Assembly: GCF_900167025.1 (NCBI RefSeq)
Contig: NZ_FUXC01000009.1
Coordinates: 1-64,000 of the forward strand
Source: Treponema berlinense
Lineage (GTDB): Bacteria; Spirochaetota; Spirochaetia; Treponematales; Treponemataceae
Direction of reading: 5' to 3'
DNA: 64,000 nucleotides
Shown: positions 16,010-24,006 of the stretch, piece by piece
Position numbering within the stretch: position 1 is the stretch's first letter
How the letters are laid out: each line of letters starts with the position of its first letter
Program-made: the position numbers and the translations under genes
Notes under the pieces: model-generated
The model's input: the letters and a program-made list of their open reading frames with translations, nothing else
The model's database searches: none
Told to the model about the DNA's origin: nothing

Positions 16010-16125
16010 AGCCCGGATCGCCACGGAAAGACCGCAGCGAAGCGAGGACTTGAAGTAAGAGCCGGAAATTCCGAAAAATGTGCATTTTAACCGGAAAATT
16101 TTGGTTTTAAGGCCAAATGCGCTCC
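16010..16125 (+). repeat. Dispersed GC-rich hairpin repeat, copy D (degenerate centre)
   Basis: It begins AGCCCGGATCGCCACGG, has GAGCCGG, and ends ATGCGCTCCAAATTTTT. The centre (GCAGCGAAGCGAGGACTT) pairs poorly compared with other copies. It fills most of the 243-bp spacer 15,892-16,134, where nothing else is recognised. Confidence 0.7.
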
Positions 16126-16134
16126 AAATTTTTA

Positions 16135-17889
16135 TTATTCGTTACGGACGGTGCTAAAGTACAGGCGGATTTTTTCGTTTGAAACTTTGTGCCGCGACTT
16201 TAAGAACAGAGTGTGCGTTTTTTCGTTGTAAATGTAGCCCGACGAATTGTAAGTTTCGAAGCGGGGGTCTGTGTGGAATGAAAGTCCGTAAATTTCGATT
16301 CCGACGAAAGGTTTTATTCCGTTTATGATTATGTAATGAGAATCGCCTTGCTTGAATGAAACTGTGATTAAAGCTTCAGAAGAATTTTCGTTTTCTTCGT
16401 AAGTGATGTTTGAGGCGCAAGTCCAGGCCCAGACTGTTTCGTTTGAATTTTTGTCCATTACGAGCGAATGTGGATAATTTGCGTTGTTTTTTATCAAAAT
16501 CGGGTAAAGTTCTGCAAGTGTGCGGAGGTCTGCCGCTTTGTTCTGGGCAAAAGCCGTGTTTATGAGCATGTAGCCGCCTGCGCAATATTCTGGAACTGCA
16601 AAGAGTTTTCCGTAGTTAATCAGGACGGTTCCGGTTTCGACAGTCTGGACAAATCCGGCTGCAAAATCTCTGTCGTGCAGGGTGAGTGTGTCGTCAGAAA
16701 CTGAAAGCGTGCATGCCTGAGTGATTGAATTTAAGCACTGTTCTGTAACCAGCTGGAATGCTTCTGCAAGCGGACTGTCTGCTTTTTTGAGCGAGAGATA
16801 AACTTGAAGAATTGAGGTTGCCTGAACGAGAGTTGGCTGGAAATCCTGAATTGTTGCCGGAAGGGCGGCAAGGAGCTTTACGTTTTCGAGTTTTTCGTTT
16901 CTGAGCATGTAGTCTGCAATGTTGTCGGCAGAGAAAACGTCGATGGAATTGTGTTCGATGGCGTTTTGAATCATTGACGCAAAATTTTCATTTGCCATTA
17001 CAAGGCTCGGATTCATTGCTACGAGAGTATTAAAGTATGGAGAAGTAAAATACGTTCTTCTTGCTCCGTTTTTGAACGAATCTGGAACCGCTTTGATTGC
17101 TTCCTGATAGCGCGATTGAGAAGCCATTTCTGCTACAAAAGCGGCGACAACTGTTTCCGAAATCGTAGAAGAATCTGAAAAAGCCGAATTTGCCTGGGAA
17201 ACAAGCGTGTTTCTAAAATCGCTGACTGTTGTTTCGTAGGCTGCGGCTGTTGCTGTCTGAGAATCCATAGGAATAGAAGCAAAAGTGAATGCCTTAGTCG
17301 GGTCAAGCCGGGTGTACATTGCAACATTTGCATTTTTTGTAAGGATAATCTGGGTGTCTTTAATCTGGTTTGCAGACATTGTGTAAGAAATGTTTTTTGA
17401 ACTAAAAAGTTGTTTTGAGCGGCTCTGTTCTGTAACCGAATAGCCAGAAACCGGATTATAATAGAGAGAAAGCGATGAGTCGCTGTCTGGCAGCTGGGCG
17501 GCGATTGAAAGGCTTGCGCGCGGACTCGTGTCGCTTACCGTAAAAGTGAGAGCTGTGTTTTCTGTAAAGTTGAATTTAAAACTTTGCGGAGAAGGCTGTT
17601 CCCAGGAAAGCAGGGTGAGCGGAGTTTGATTTTGAGTTTTTGAATTGAGGAGAACAGCTGGATGAACGTCGTCCGCCGTAAACGAAATTCCCTTAAAAGA
17701 AACGCCGACTGTGTTTTTGAGCGACATGTTGCCGTCGGCATCCTGCGTTTGAGAAACCGATATTCTTAAAAGGCCTGCATTTTTTAAAATAACTGATTCG
17801 CTTCTAAATTGGAGAATAAAAATTCCGATAATAATAAAACCGTAAAGGAAGGTTAAACCGAAAGCTTTTCTAAATGGATGTCTAAACAT
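16135..17889 (-). CDS. Membrane-anchored envelope protein of unknown function
   Basis: This encodes 584 residues with one N-terminal membrane helix (about 12-28, TFLYGFIIIGIFILQF) and then a large periplasmic part. The first half is beta-rich, the middle is helical (VAAFVAEMASQSRYQEAI onward), and the end is again beta-rich. No enzyme motif is visible and no family is recognised. It is divergent from a periplasmic TPR protein, with only 48 bp between the two starts, so the pair probably shares control and may act together in the envelope. No clear Shine-Dalgarno precedes the ATG; a TAGACT box lies 8 nt before it. Confidence 0.7.
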   Translation of the reverse strand: MFRHPFRKAFGLTFLYGFIIIGIFILQFRSESVILKNAGLLRISVSQTQDADGNMSLKNTVGVSFKGISFTADDVHPAVLLNSKTQNQTPLTLLSWEQPSPQSFKFNFTENTALTFTVSDTSPRASLSIAAQLPDSDSSLSLYYNPVSGYSVTEQSRSKQLFSSKNISYTMSANQIKDTQIILTKNANVAMYTRLDPTKAFTFASIPMDSQTATAAAYETTVSDFRNTLVSQANSAFSDSSTISETVVAAFVAEMASQSRYQEAIKAVPDSFKNGARRTYFTSPYFNTLVAMNPSLVMANENFASMIQNAIEHNSIDVFSADNIADYMLRNEKLENVKLLAALPATIQDFQPTLVQATSILQVYLSLKKADSPLAEAFQLVTEQCLNSITQACTLSVSDDTLTLHDRDFAAGFVQTVETGTVLINYGKLFAVPEYCAGGYMLINTAFAQNKAADLRTLAELYPILIKNNANYPHSLVMDKNSNETVWAWTCASNITYEENENSSEALITVSFKQGDSHYIIINGIKPFVGIEIYGLSFHTDPRFETYNSSGYIYNEKTHTLFLKSRHKVSNEKIRLYFSTVRNE

Positions 17890-17937
17890 TTGCTTTCAGT
17901 CTATCTGATGAGAGCAAAATTTTCAATGAGAGGAAAA

Positions 17938-19320
17938 ATGAAAAAATTATTTCAAAAAAGAACGGTAATTATTTTTTGCGCGGTGTTTTTTCTGGCAGCG
18001 GTGAGTATTCCTGTAGCCTTTGCCCAGAATTCTCAGCCGGCAAATTCGTCGCAGGAAATTCAATTTGTGCAAAAATTGAGTTCAGTCTTGCAGAATGGAA
18101 CAATTGAACAGGCTTTGAGCCTTTTTGAGTCGATTCCTGAAAATTTAAAGAACGACACGGAACTTTTGTGCTTAAAAGGCAGTCTTTTGCTTTCTTCCGG
18201 AAAAACTGAGCAGGCGGAAAAAATCGCTTCATCGCTTTTTGAAAAAGAACCAAAAAATATCGAAGTTCTGAATTTGAATTTTATGGCGGCAAAACAAAAA
18301 GGCGACAAGGTAAACAAGGCAAAGTTCATAAAACAGATTCTCGCAATTGAACCGTACAATGCCGAGGCAAATATTGAGCTTGCGGACGAGCAGTCGCTCA
18401 AAAAAAATTGGCGCAACGCCCGGGATTATTATAAAAAAGCGCTTTTTGGCGACAGAACCAACGAAGAAGCCCTGCTTGGTTACGGAAAAATGTGCTACTA
18501 TATGGAAAAAGACGATGACGCAAAAGACGCTTTCAACAGACTTTACAAGCTGAATCCTAATAATCCGCAGGTAAATTCATATCTCGGAAAATACGAAGCA
18601 GAAAACACTCAGTATAAAAAAGCGATTGAATACATAAAAGCCGCAATAAAAATCGACCCTTCAAACACTGATTACTGGTTTGATTTAGGAACATGGAGCC
18701 GCATGACAGGAGATTATTCCGGCGCAGAATCTGCATGGAAGCAGGCGGTCGCGCTTGAGCCGGAATATTTTCTGGGTTATGCGTACCTTGCCGGTCTTTA
18801 CGATGAGCAGGGGCGCCGCGAAGAGGCTCTTTCTTACTACCGTTTGACTGTCGAAAAAAATCCGCAGTACTATTACGCTTACGAAAGTCTTGGAATTCTT
18901 GCCTGGGGAGCTGGAAGCTGGGAGGAATCTCAAAAAGCATTTGAACAGGCCCTTAAAAAAAATCCGGACAGCATTTCTTACAAATTGATGATAACAGCCT
19001 GTCTTTTTAAGCAAAAGAAAAATCTAGAGCTTCGGACTTTTACCGAATCGCTGATGAAAAAACTCACGAACAGACAGAGCCTTGACTACAAAATCGTGAG
19101 AATGTATCACGACCGTGGCGGAGACTCGGAGGTTGCCCTTAATATCTCTAAAGAAACAAACCGCACAAAAAAAGGCAGATATTTATTTTATCTCGCGCTT
19201 TATTATGAACTTACGGGCAAAGACAGTCTGGCTCAAAAATATTATAATGAAGTTACCGCAATGCAGAGCCCGATGTTTTTTGAATACAGGCTGGCTCAGT
19301 GGGCGAGCGGAATAAAATAA
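17938..19320 (+). CDS. Exported tetratricopeptide-repeat protein
   Basis: This encodes 460 residues. A signal peptide or anchor covers about residues 1-29 (ends PVAFAQ). From about residue 40 it consists of TPR units, for example RDYYKKALFGDRTNEEALLG, AIEYIKAAIKIDPSN and AFEQALKKNPDSISYKL, which form a helical solenoid for protein contacts. The ATG at 17938 is chosen over 17878 because GAGAGG lies 5 nt upstream and the signal peptide then starts correctly. It is divergent from the envelope protein gene at 17889. A TraB-like gene follows after 36 nt. Partners are unknown. Confidence 0.82.
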   Translation: MKKLFQKRTVIIFCAVFFLAAVSIPVAFAQNSQPANSSQEIQFVQKLSSVLQNGTIEQALSLFESIPENLKNDTELLCLKGSLLLSSGKTEQAEKIASSLFEKEPKNIEVLNLNFMAAKQKGDKVNKAKFIKQILAIEPYNAEANIELADEQSLKKNWRNARDYYKKALFGDRTNEEALLGYGKMCYYMEKDDDAKDAFNRLYKLNPNNPQVNSYLGKYEAENTQYKKAIEYIKAAIKIDPSNTDYWFDLGTWSRMTGDYSGAESAWKQAVALEPEYFLGYAYLAGLYDEQGRREEALSYYRLTVEKNPQYYYAYESLGILAWGAGSWEESQKAFEQALKKNPDSISYKLMITACLFKQKKNLELRTFTESLMKKLTNRQSLDYKIVRMYHDRGGDSEVALNISKETNRTKKGRYLFYLALYYELTGKDSLAQKYYNEVTAMQSPMFFEYRLAQWASGIK

Positions 19321-19356
19321 AAAATCCTAAAAAATCCCCGAGTGGAGAATTTAAAA

Positions 19357-20556
19357 ATGAGTCAGACAGAAAAAGTTTTGAAATTTGACGACAGAGAAAT
19401 CATTCTTATAGGAACAGCGCATATCAGTCAGGAAAGCTGCAACGAAGTAAAAAAAGCGGTCGAAGAAAAATCGCCGGACTGTGTTGCGATTGAACTTGAC
19501 GAAGGCCGCTACAAATCTCTAAACAACCCGGAAGACTGGAAAAATCTTGACATTGTAAAGGTTTTAAAGGCGAATCAAGGATTTTTGCTGCTTGCAAACC
19601 TCGTCCTTTCCGGTTTTCAAAGAAGAATGGGCAGCAATGTCGGTGTAAAACCCGGAGACGAGATGCGTGCGGCGGACAATTGCGCAAAAGAGCGCGACAT
19701 CCCTGTTGCAATGGTAGACCGCCCGATTCAAGTAACATTGCGCCGCGCCTGGGCAGTAAACTCATTCTGGGGAAAATGCAAGTTGATTTCCGCCCTTCTT
19801 GCAAGTGCCTTTGACAAAGAGGAAGTAAGCGGAGAACAGATTGAAAATTTAAAAAATTCTTCCGAAATGGACAGCATGATGAAAGAACTGGCAGACTATA
19901 TGCCGGTTGTAAAAAAAGTTTTAATCGACGAACGGGACCGCTATCTTGCAAGCAAAATTTGGGATTGCAAGGGCAAAAAAACTCTCGCTGTTTTGGGCGC
20001 AGGACATCTTCCAGGCGTTGAGGCTTATCTAAAAGAACTTGCCGCCGGAAAAACCTCATCCGACGTTTCCGACATATCAGAAGTTCCTCCAAAAAAAGTC
20101 GGTTCAAAAATTGCAGGCTGGACAATTGCCGCTCTCATCGTTGCCCTGATTGCCGCAGGCTTTGTTTATGGCGGAATTACAAAAGGCGCGCAGCTTCTTG
20201 GAGCGTGGGTTTTATGGAATTCAGCGCTTGCCGGACTTGGAACAATTATCGCATTTGGACATCCGCTTGCTGTTTTGACAGCCATTGTCGGAGCGCCGTT
20301 TACAAGTCTTTGTCCTCTCGTTGGCGTCGGCCTTTTTACAGGGCTGGTTCAGGCAACATTTTGCAAGCCAAAAGTAAGCGACATGGAAACTCTTCAGGAC
20401 GATTTGACATTAAAAGGTTTTTACAAAAACCGGATTCTCCGTGTCCTCCTCGTTTTCTTTTTGTCGTCGCTCGGTTCTTCAATCGGAACTTTTGCCGCAG
20501 GCGCAAATTTTGCCGTTGTAATTGCAGAATTTGTAAAAGGACTTTTTAAAAAATAA
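19357..20556 (+). CDS. TraB/PrgY-family membrane protein
   Basis: This encodes 399 residues. The soluble N-terminal domain has the family signature IILIGTAHISQESCNEV and CVAIELDEGRY, and later TLAVLGAGHLPGVEAYL. The C-terminal part has several hydrophobic helices (about 255-275, 285-310, 315-335 and 360-395). The family is named for PrgY/TraB of enterococcal plasmids, which sequester or degrade a pheromone, and its fold is linked to the Tiki/EreA metalloprotease-like group. The function in spirochaetes is unknown. The ATG at 19357 with GGAG 9 nt upstream is preferred to the GTG at 19342. Confidence 0.82.
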   Translation: MSQTEKVLKFDDREIILIGTAHISQESCNEVKKAVEEKSPDCVAIELDEGRYKSLNNPEDWKNLDIVKVLKANQGFLLLANLVLSGFQRRMGSNVGVKPGDEMRAADNCAKERDIPVAMVDRPIQVTLRRAWAVNSFWGKCKLISALLASAFDKEEVSGEQIENLKNSSEMDSMMKELADYMPVVKKVLIDERDRYLASKIWDCKGKKTLAVLGAGHLPGVEAYLKELAAGKTSSDVSDISEVPPKKVGSKIAGWTIAALIVALIAAGFVYGGITKGAQLLGAWVLWNSALAGLGTIIAFGHPLAVLTAIVGAPFTSLCPLVGVGLFTGLVQATFCKPKVSDMETLQDDLTLKGFYKNRILRVLLVFFLSSLGSSIGTFAAGANFAVVIAEFVKGLFKK

Positions 20557-20559
20557 ACA

Positions 20560-20688
20560 GGAGCGCATCTTTCCGACGCAAAAACATTTTTCGTCAGCGT
20601 TCCATTCAAAAACAAAACCGGTGTTGCGTGGTTGCATTGCGCCGCTTCGCTTCGCAACGCGCTTTGCGCGCCACTCCACCCCGGGCTA
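20560..20688 (-). repeat. Dispersed GC-rich hairpin repeat, copy E
   Basis: On the minus strand it starts TAGCCCGGGGTGGAGTGGCG, contains GCGCGCAAAGCGCG and GTTGCG pairings, then CACCGGTTTTG and a right end ATGCGCTCC next to the stop of the TraB-like gene. It lies between two convergent genes. Confidence 0.7.
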
Positions 20689-20705
20689 AGTTTTAGTTTT
20701 TCGCC

Positions 20706-22055
20706 TTACTTTGCAAACAAAATCTTTATCATTTCTTTAATGCTTTCTATTTTTGTGCTTCCGTTGTCTTTTTCCGGGGCAAGCACGCTCGTAAAGCCCA
20801 AGTCTCCGGCTGTTTTAATCCGTTGCTTCAGCCTTGCGACAGGCCTTATTTCTCCTGCAAGAGAGAGTTCTCCTGTAATCACTGTGTTTTCCGGAATCGA
20901 AAGGTCTGTCCTTGCGGAATAAAGGCTTGCTGCCAAAGCCGCGTCAATCGAGCTTTCTGTAAGTCGCACTCCGCCTGCAACATTTATGTATAAATCCTGG
21001 TCGCTGAATCGTATTCCGGTGCGTTTTTCCAATACTGCCGCAACCCGGGCAACGCGCGCAGAATCAATCTTGTCAGAATAAACCCTGCTTATCGAAGATT
21101 TTGCCGGAACTGTCAATGCCTGAATTTCTACGATAAAAGCCCTGCTTCCTTCAAAAACCGCAGTGTTTGCAATTCCTGCCGGCATTTTTCCGGAGCGCTT
21201 TGTAATGAACATTGTGCTTGGATCTCCAACGCCTTCAAGACCTTTGTCGGTCATTGCAAAAATTCCAAGCTCGTCAACAGAACCAAAGCGGTTTTTCTGC
21301 GCCCTCAAAAATCTTACCTCATCGTCATTTCTTTCAAACGAAATCACTGTATCGACCATGTGCTCAAGGCTTTTTGGACCGGCGATATTTCCTTCTTTTG
21401 TAACATGGGCCGACATTATCAAAACGCTGTCGCGGCTTTTTACCCAGCCTGTAAGTTCATTCGCGCAGAATTTAAGCTGGTTTATTGTTCCAGGAACAAT
21501 TCCGGCTTCAACCGAATAAACCGTCTGAATCGAATCTATTACCACAAAAAGCGGATTCAGGGCAGAAAGAGCATCTTTTATATCTTCGAGCCTCATTGTG
21601 CATAAAATTTCAATTCCTTTTGTGTCCAGATTCAATCTGTCTGCACGGCCTTTTAGCTGGCCTGCGCTTTCTTCTCCAGAAACATAAAGAACTTTGCCGT
21701 ATTTTTTTGCAATTGCCGCCGCTGTCTGAATCATAAGCGTGGATTTTCCAATTCCCGGTTCTCCTCCAATTAAAATTGCGCTGCGTTTCATTGCTCCACC
21801 GCCTAAGACGCGGTCAAATTCTCCAATTTCTGTCGAGACACGCGCGTTTTCCTGCGCCGTTACATTTGCCAGAGGAACCGGCTTGATTTTTTCTGTTGCG
21901 CTCTGTCCAAAAGCTGCCGCTGTTGAGTTTGGGTCGGAAATACATTCTTCAAGAGTATTCCATGAACCGCATTCCGGGCAGCGGCCAAGCCATGTCGGCT
22001 GTGTGTAGCCGCATTCCGAGCATTTATAGACTGTGATTGATTTTTTCTTTGCCAT
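20706..22055 (-). CDS. radA: DNA repair protein RadA
   Basis: This 449-residue RecA-like ATPase promotes branch migration in recombinational repair. It has an N-terminal zinc finger with Cys12, Cys15, Cys26 and Cys29, the Walker A motif GGEPGIGKST (about 97-106), the RadA-specific KNRFG motif, and a C-terminal Lon-protease-like domain. Length is normal. The ATG at 22055 has no Shine-Dalgarno. A promoter TTGATA - 18 nt - TAGAAT ends 6 nt before it, which indicates a leaderless mRNA. A candidate small RNA is transcribed divergently 110 nt upstream. Confidence 0.96.
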   Translation of the reverse strand: MAKKKSITVYKCSECGYTQPTWLGRCPECGSWNTLEECISDPNSTAAAFGQSATEKIKPVPLANVTAQENARVSTEIGEFDRVLGGGAMKRSAILIGGEPGIGKSTLMIQTAAAIAKKYGKVLYVSGEESAGQLKGRADRLNLDTKGIEILCTMRLEDIKDALSALNPLFVVIDSIQTVYSVEAGIVPGTINQLKFCANELTGWVKSRDSVLIMSAHVTKEGNIAGPKSLEHMVDTVISFERNDDEVRFLRAQKNRFGSVDELGIFAMTDKGLEGVGDPSTMFITKRSGKMPAGIANTAVFEGSRAFIVEIQALTVPAKSSISRVYSDKIDSARVARVAAVLEKRTGIRFSDQDLYINVAGGVRLTESSIDAALAASLYSARTDLSIPENTVITGELSLAGEIRPVARLKQRIKTAGDLGFTSVLAPEKDNGSTKIESIKEMIKILFAK

Positions 22056-22091
22056 GTTTTTATTCTACCGAATTTGTGCTTAAAAATATCA
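22056..22091 (-). promoter_or_regulatory. radA promoter with start point at the ATG
   Basis: On the minus strand TTGATA (22091-22086), an 18-nt spacer, TAGAAT (22067-22062), AAAAAC and then ATG. Of the three leaderless candidates it has the best -35 box. Confidence 0.6.
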
Positions 22092-22130
22092 AAATTTTAT
22101 TAAAATTGACAATTTTTTTTATAAAAGTAC

Positions 22131-22159
22131 TAGACATATTTTCTGCTACGGATTATATT
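22131..22159 (+). promoter_or_regulatory. Promoter of the candidate small RNA
   Basis: TAGACA (22131-22136), a 17-nt spacer and TATATT (22154-22159) place the start near 22,165. An alternative TTGACA occurs at 22106-22111 but has no well-spaced -10. Confidence 0.55.
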
Positions 22160-22164
22160 AATCT

Positions 22165-22262
22165 CAGCTTGTAAAAAAGCTGATAAACTCTCTCCGATGT
22201 CCAGCTTGCTGGACGGCAGGGTTCGCTGAAAACGTTGTCTTTAGCGAACCCTGTTTTTTTTT
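22165..22262 (+). ncRNA. Candidate small RNA with exposed CU-rich segment
   Basis: A transcript of about 98 nt is predicted between its own promoter and a strong intrinsic terminator. It has stem 1 CAGCTT/AAGCTG (22165-22182), the unpaired stretch CTCTCTCC (22188-22195), stem 2 GTCCAGC/GCTGGAC (22199-22214), and terminator stem CAGGGTTCGCT/AGCGAACCCTG (22217-22253) with nine T. No start codon with a Shine-Dalgarno lies inside. The CU-rich stretch is complementary to GGAGAG-type ribosome-binding sites. It does not fit 4.5S, 6S or tmRNA. Confidence 0.6.
22217..22262 (+). terminator. Intrinsic terminator of the candidate small RNA
   Basis: An 11-bp perfect stem (CAGGGTTCGCT with AGCGAACCCTG) is followed by an uninterrupted T9. 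No protein gene precedes it on this strand, which is the main reason to propose a non-coding transcript. Confidence 0.9.
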
Positions 22263-22285
22263 GTTTAAATGGTTTTTGTTGCTGC

Positions 22286-22316
22286 GGTAATTAAGCTTTT
22301 TTTTAGAATTACCGCA
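22286..22316. other. Hairpin downstream of cysE
   Basis: GCGGTAATT pairs with AATTACCGC around a T-rich loop. It may help end the leftward cysE transcript, but on that strand no T run follows the stem, so the role is uncertain. Confidence 0.4.
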
Positions 22317-22328
22317 AAAAATTAAATT

Positions 22329-23195
22329 TTACTGATTTACTATGGTTCCAGCCGGCACGGATTTTATAATCCATGTATTTCCGCCGATTACAGCGCCTTT
22401 TCCGATTACTGTTTCTCCGCCGAGAATTGTTGCATTCGCGTAAATTGTCACATTGTCTTCAATTGTCGGGTGCCGTTTTTTGTCCTGATAATTTTTCTTT
22501 ACGCTGAGGGCGCCGAGTGTTACGCCTTGGTAGATTTTTACATTTTTTCCAATAATGGTTGTTTCGCCGATTACAATTCCCGTTCCGTGGTCAATAAAAA
22601 AACTTTCGCCGATTTCTGCTCCAGGGTGAATGTCAATTCCTGTCTTTCCGTGGATGTATTCGCTCATAATTCTTGGAATTACAGGAACTCCGCATTTGTG
22701 AATGTAGTGGGCGAGTCTGTAGACAACAATTGCTTCCAGTCCTGGATACGAAACTATTACCTCTTCATCGCTTTTTGCCGCCGGATCGCCTTCAAAAAGC
22801 GCAATTACATCAAGATGGATAAGGCGGCGGATTTCTGGCAGAGCTTCGATTAAGCCGAGAGCTGTTTTTTCCGCTTTTTCGTAATATCCGGATTTTTCGA
22901 GATCTTCTTCGGAAATGCTTTCGTTGCGGACTGTTCTTTCGTAAACCAGCGCTTTTTGAATTTCTTTTGTAAGCATGTTTACGATTTTATTGACGCGTTC
23001 GCCGGTTACGTAGCGCAAGTTGTGCCGGTCAATATCTTCTGCTGTCCTGTAGCCCGGAAAGACGAGGCATTGTAATTCGTTTATTACAGAAACGACATTT
23101 TCTCTGTTTGGAAAACTGTTTATTCCTTCGCCGTTTATTCCGCCGACTTCTTCGTACGATTCGAGAATTTTGTCAACCAGTTTGTGCATATCCAT
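22329..23195 (-). CDS. cysE: Serine O-acetyltransferase
   Basis: This 288-residue enzyme transfers acetyl from acetyl-CoA to L-serine, the first step of cysteine synthesis. The C-terminal half has the left-handed beta-helix hexapeptide repeats and the CysE/EpsC core, IDIHPGAEIGESFFIDHGTG, followed by VIGETTIIG and YQGVTLGALS. His residues in that core match the catalytic ones of the family. The long helical N-terminal part (about 130 residues) fits the EpsC-type branch. AGGGGA lies 7-8 nt before the ATG at 23195. It is a single gene, convergent with the candidate small RNA. Confidence 0.93.
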   Translation of the reverse strand: MDMHKLVDKILESYEEVGGINGEGINSFPNRENVVSVINELQCLVFPGYRTAEDIDRHNLRYVTGERVNKIVNMLTKEIQKALVYERTVRNESISEEDLEKSGYYEKAEKTALGLIEALPEIRRLIHLDVIALFEGDPAAKSDEEVIVSYPGLEAIVVYRLAHYIHKCGVPVIPRIMSEYIHGKTGIDIHPGAEIGESFFIDHGTGIVIGETTIIGKNVKIYQGVTLGALSVKKNYQDKKRHPTIEDNVTIYANATILGGETVIGKGAVIGGNTWIIKSVPAGTIVNQ

Positions 23196-23288
23196 TGGGC
23201 TTCCCCTAAAAAAGAAAAATATTACGTTAGAAAACTAGCATAAAATTCAAGAAAATACTATATTTTTTAGAAATGAATTATTTTGCTC

Positions 23289-23315
23289 TTGACGAAAAAT
23301 TGTATGTTCTATACA
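23289..23315 (+). promoter_or_regulatory. Promoter of tRNA-Thr and probably rpmG
   Basis: TTGACG (23289-23294) and TATACA (23310-23315) lie 15 nt apart, shorter than usual, about 27 nt before the tRNA. Another possible -10, TATAAC, is at 23320. Confidence 0.45.
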
Positions 23316-23341
23316 CTTCTATAACACGTCATTGTTGACCT

Positions 23342-23414
23342 GCTCTTGTAGCTCAGTAGGCAGAGCACATCGTTGGTAACGATGAGGTCAGCGGTCCGAT
23401 TCCGCTCGAGAGCT
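23342..23414 (+). tRNA. tRNA-Thr (anticodon GGT)
   Basis: The acceptor GCTCTTG (23342-23348) pairs with CGAGAGC (23407-23413), followed by discriminator U. The anticodon arm CATCG-TTGGTAA-CGATG has GGT at 23375-23377. CCA is not encoded. It leads the rpmG - tRNA-Trp - secE - nusG cluster. Confidence 0.95.
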
Positions 23415-23467
23415 AGAAGCTAACGCTTAATAAGCATTTTTGAAAATCTTTTTAGGAGAATATAAAA

Positions 23468-23644
23468 ATGGGTAGCAAGAAAAAGACATCAATTGATATT
23501 ATTGCCCTTCAGTGTACAGACTGCAAACGCAAGAACTACACAACAACTAAGAATCGCAAAAATATTACTGGCAAACTTGAAAAGAATAAGTATTGTCCTT
23601 TCTGTCGCAAAGAAGTATTGCACAAAGAAACAAAAGCAAAATAA
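23468..23644 (+). CDS. rpmG: 50S ribosomal protein L33
   Basis: This 58-residue protein of the large subunit lies near the E site. The two zinc-ligand pairs are intact ([11 protein letters not shown] and [10 protein letters not shown]), so this is the zinc-binding form. The start at 23468 follows AGGAG by about 10 nt. It lies between tRNA-Thr and tRNA-Trp, as in many bacteria. A hairpin (AAGGCTGTC with GACGGCTTG) lies between its stop and tRNA-Trp and may attenuate or process the transcript. It is too short to be picked up by a length cut-off of 60 residues. Confidence 0.96.
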   Translation: MGSKKKTSIDIIALQCTDCKRKNYTTTKNRKNITGKLEKNKYCPFCRKEVLHKETKAK

Positions 23645-23697
23645 GCTTTTAAATTTTATATAAGGCTGTCTTTTTTTTAAGACGGCTTGATATATTT

Positions 23698-23770
23698 AGG
23701 TCGGTAGTTCAGTTGGTAGAGCATCGGTCTCCAAAACCGAGTGTCGCGAGTTCGAGTCTTGCCCGGCCTG
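23698..23770 (+). tRNA. tRNA-Trp (anticodon CCA)
   Basis: The acceptor AGGTCGG (23698-23704) pairs with CCGGCCT (23763-23769), with discriminator G as expected for tRNA-Trp. The anticodon arm TCGGT-CTCCAAA-ACCGA has CCA at 23731-23733. CCA is not encoded at the 3' end. Confidence 0.95.
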
Positions 23771-23801
23771 TTATTAAAATTAGTTTTTATAGAGGAAAAT
23801 T

Positions 23802-23990
23802 ATGGCAAAAGCAGTTGATTTTATCAAAGAATGTGGTGCTGAACTTAAAAAGGTTGTTTGGCCAACAAAAGATGATGTAATTTCATCTGTAAAAGTTGTT
23901 GTTATTTCTTCAATTGTCATTGCCGTAATCCTTGGCGCATTTGATCTTCTGTTCTCTGCTGGGATGGGCCTCCTTTTCCCTGCTGCATAA
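23802..23990 (+). CDS. secE: Preprotein translocase subunit SecE
   Basis: This encodes 62 residues, the short single-helix form. The amphipathic N-terminal part with the conserved ELKKVVWPTKDD precedes one membrane helix at about 29-55. It clamps SecY (encoded here at 47,170) in the SecYEG channel of the inner membrane. AGAGG lies 7 nt before the ATG. It begins 31 nt after tRNA-Trp, with nusG 16 nt downstream, so tRNA and mRNA are probably processed from one transcript. Confidence 0.95.
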   Translation: MAKAVDFIKECGAELKKVVWPTKDDVISSVKVVVISSIVIAVILGAFDLLFSAGMGLLFPAA

Positions 23991-24006
23991 AAGAGGGTTT
24001 TGATTT

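Noticed and set aside
22165-22262. 4.5S SRP RNA, tmRNA or 6S RNA
   Set aside because: It lacks the SRP GGAAG/AGCAGCC loop, the tRNA-like ends of tmRNA and the long bulged helix of 6S.
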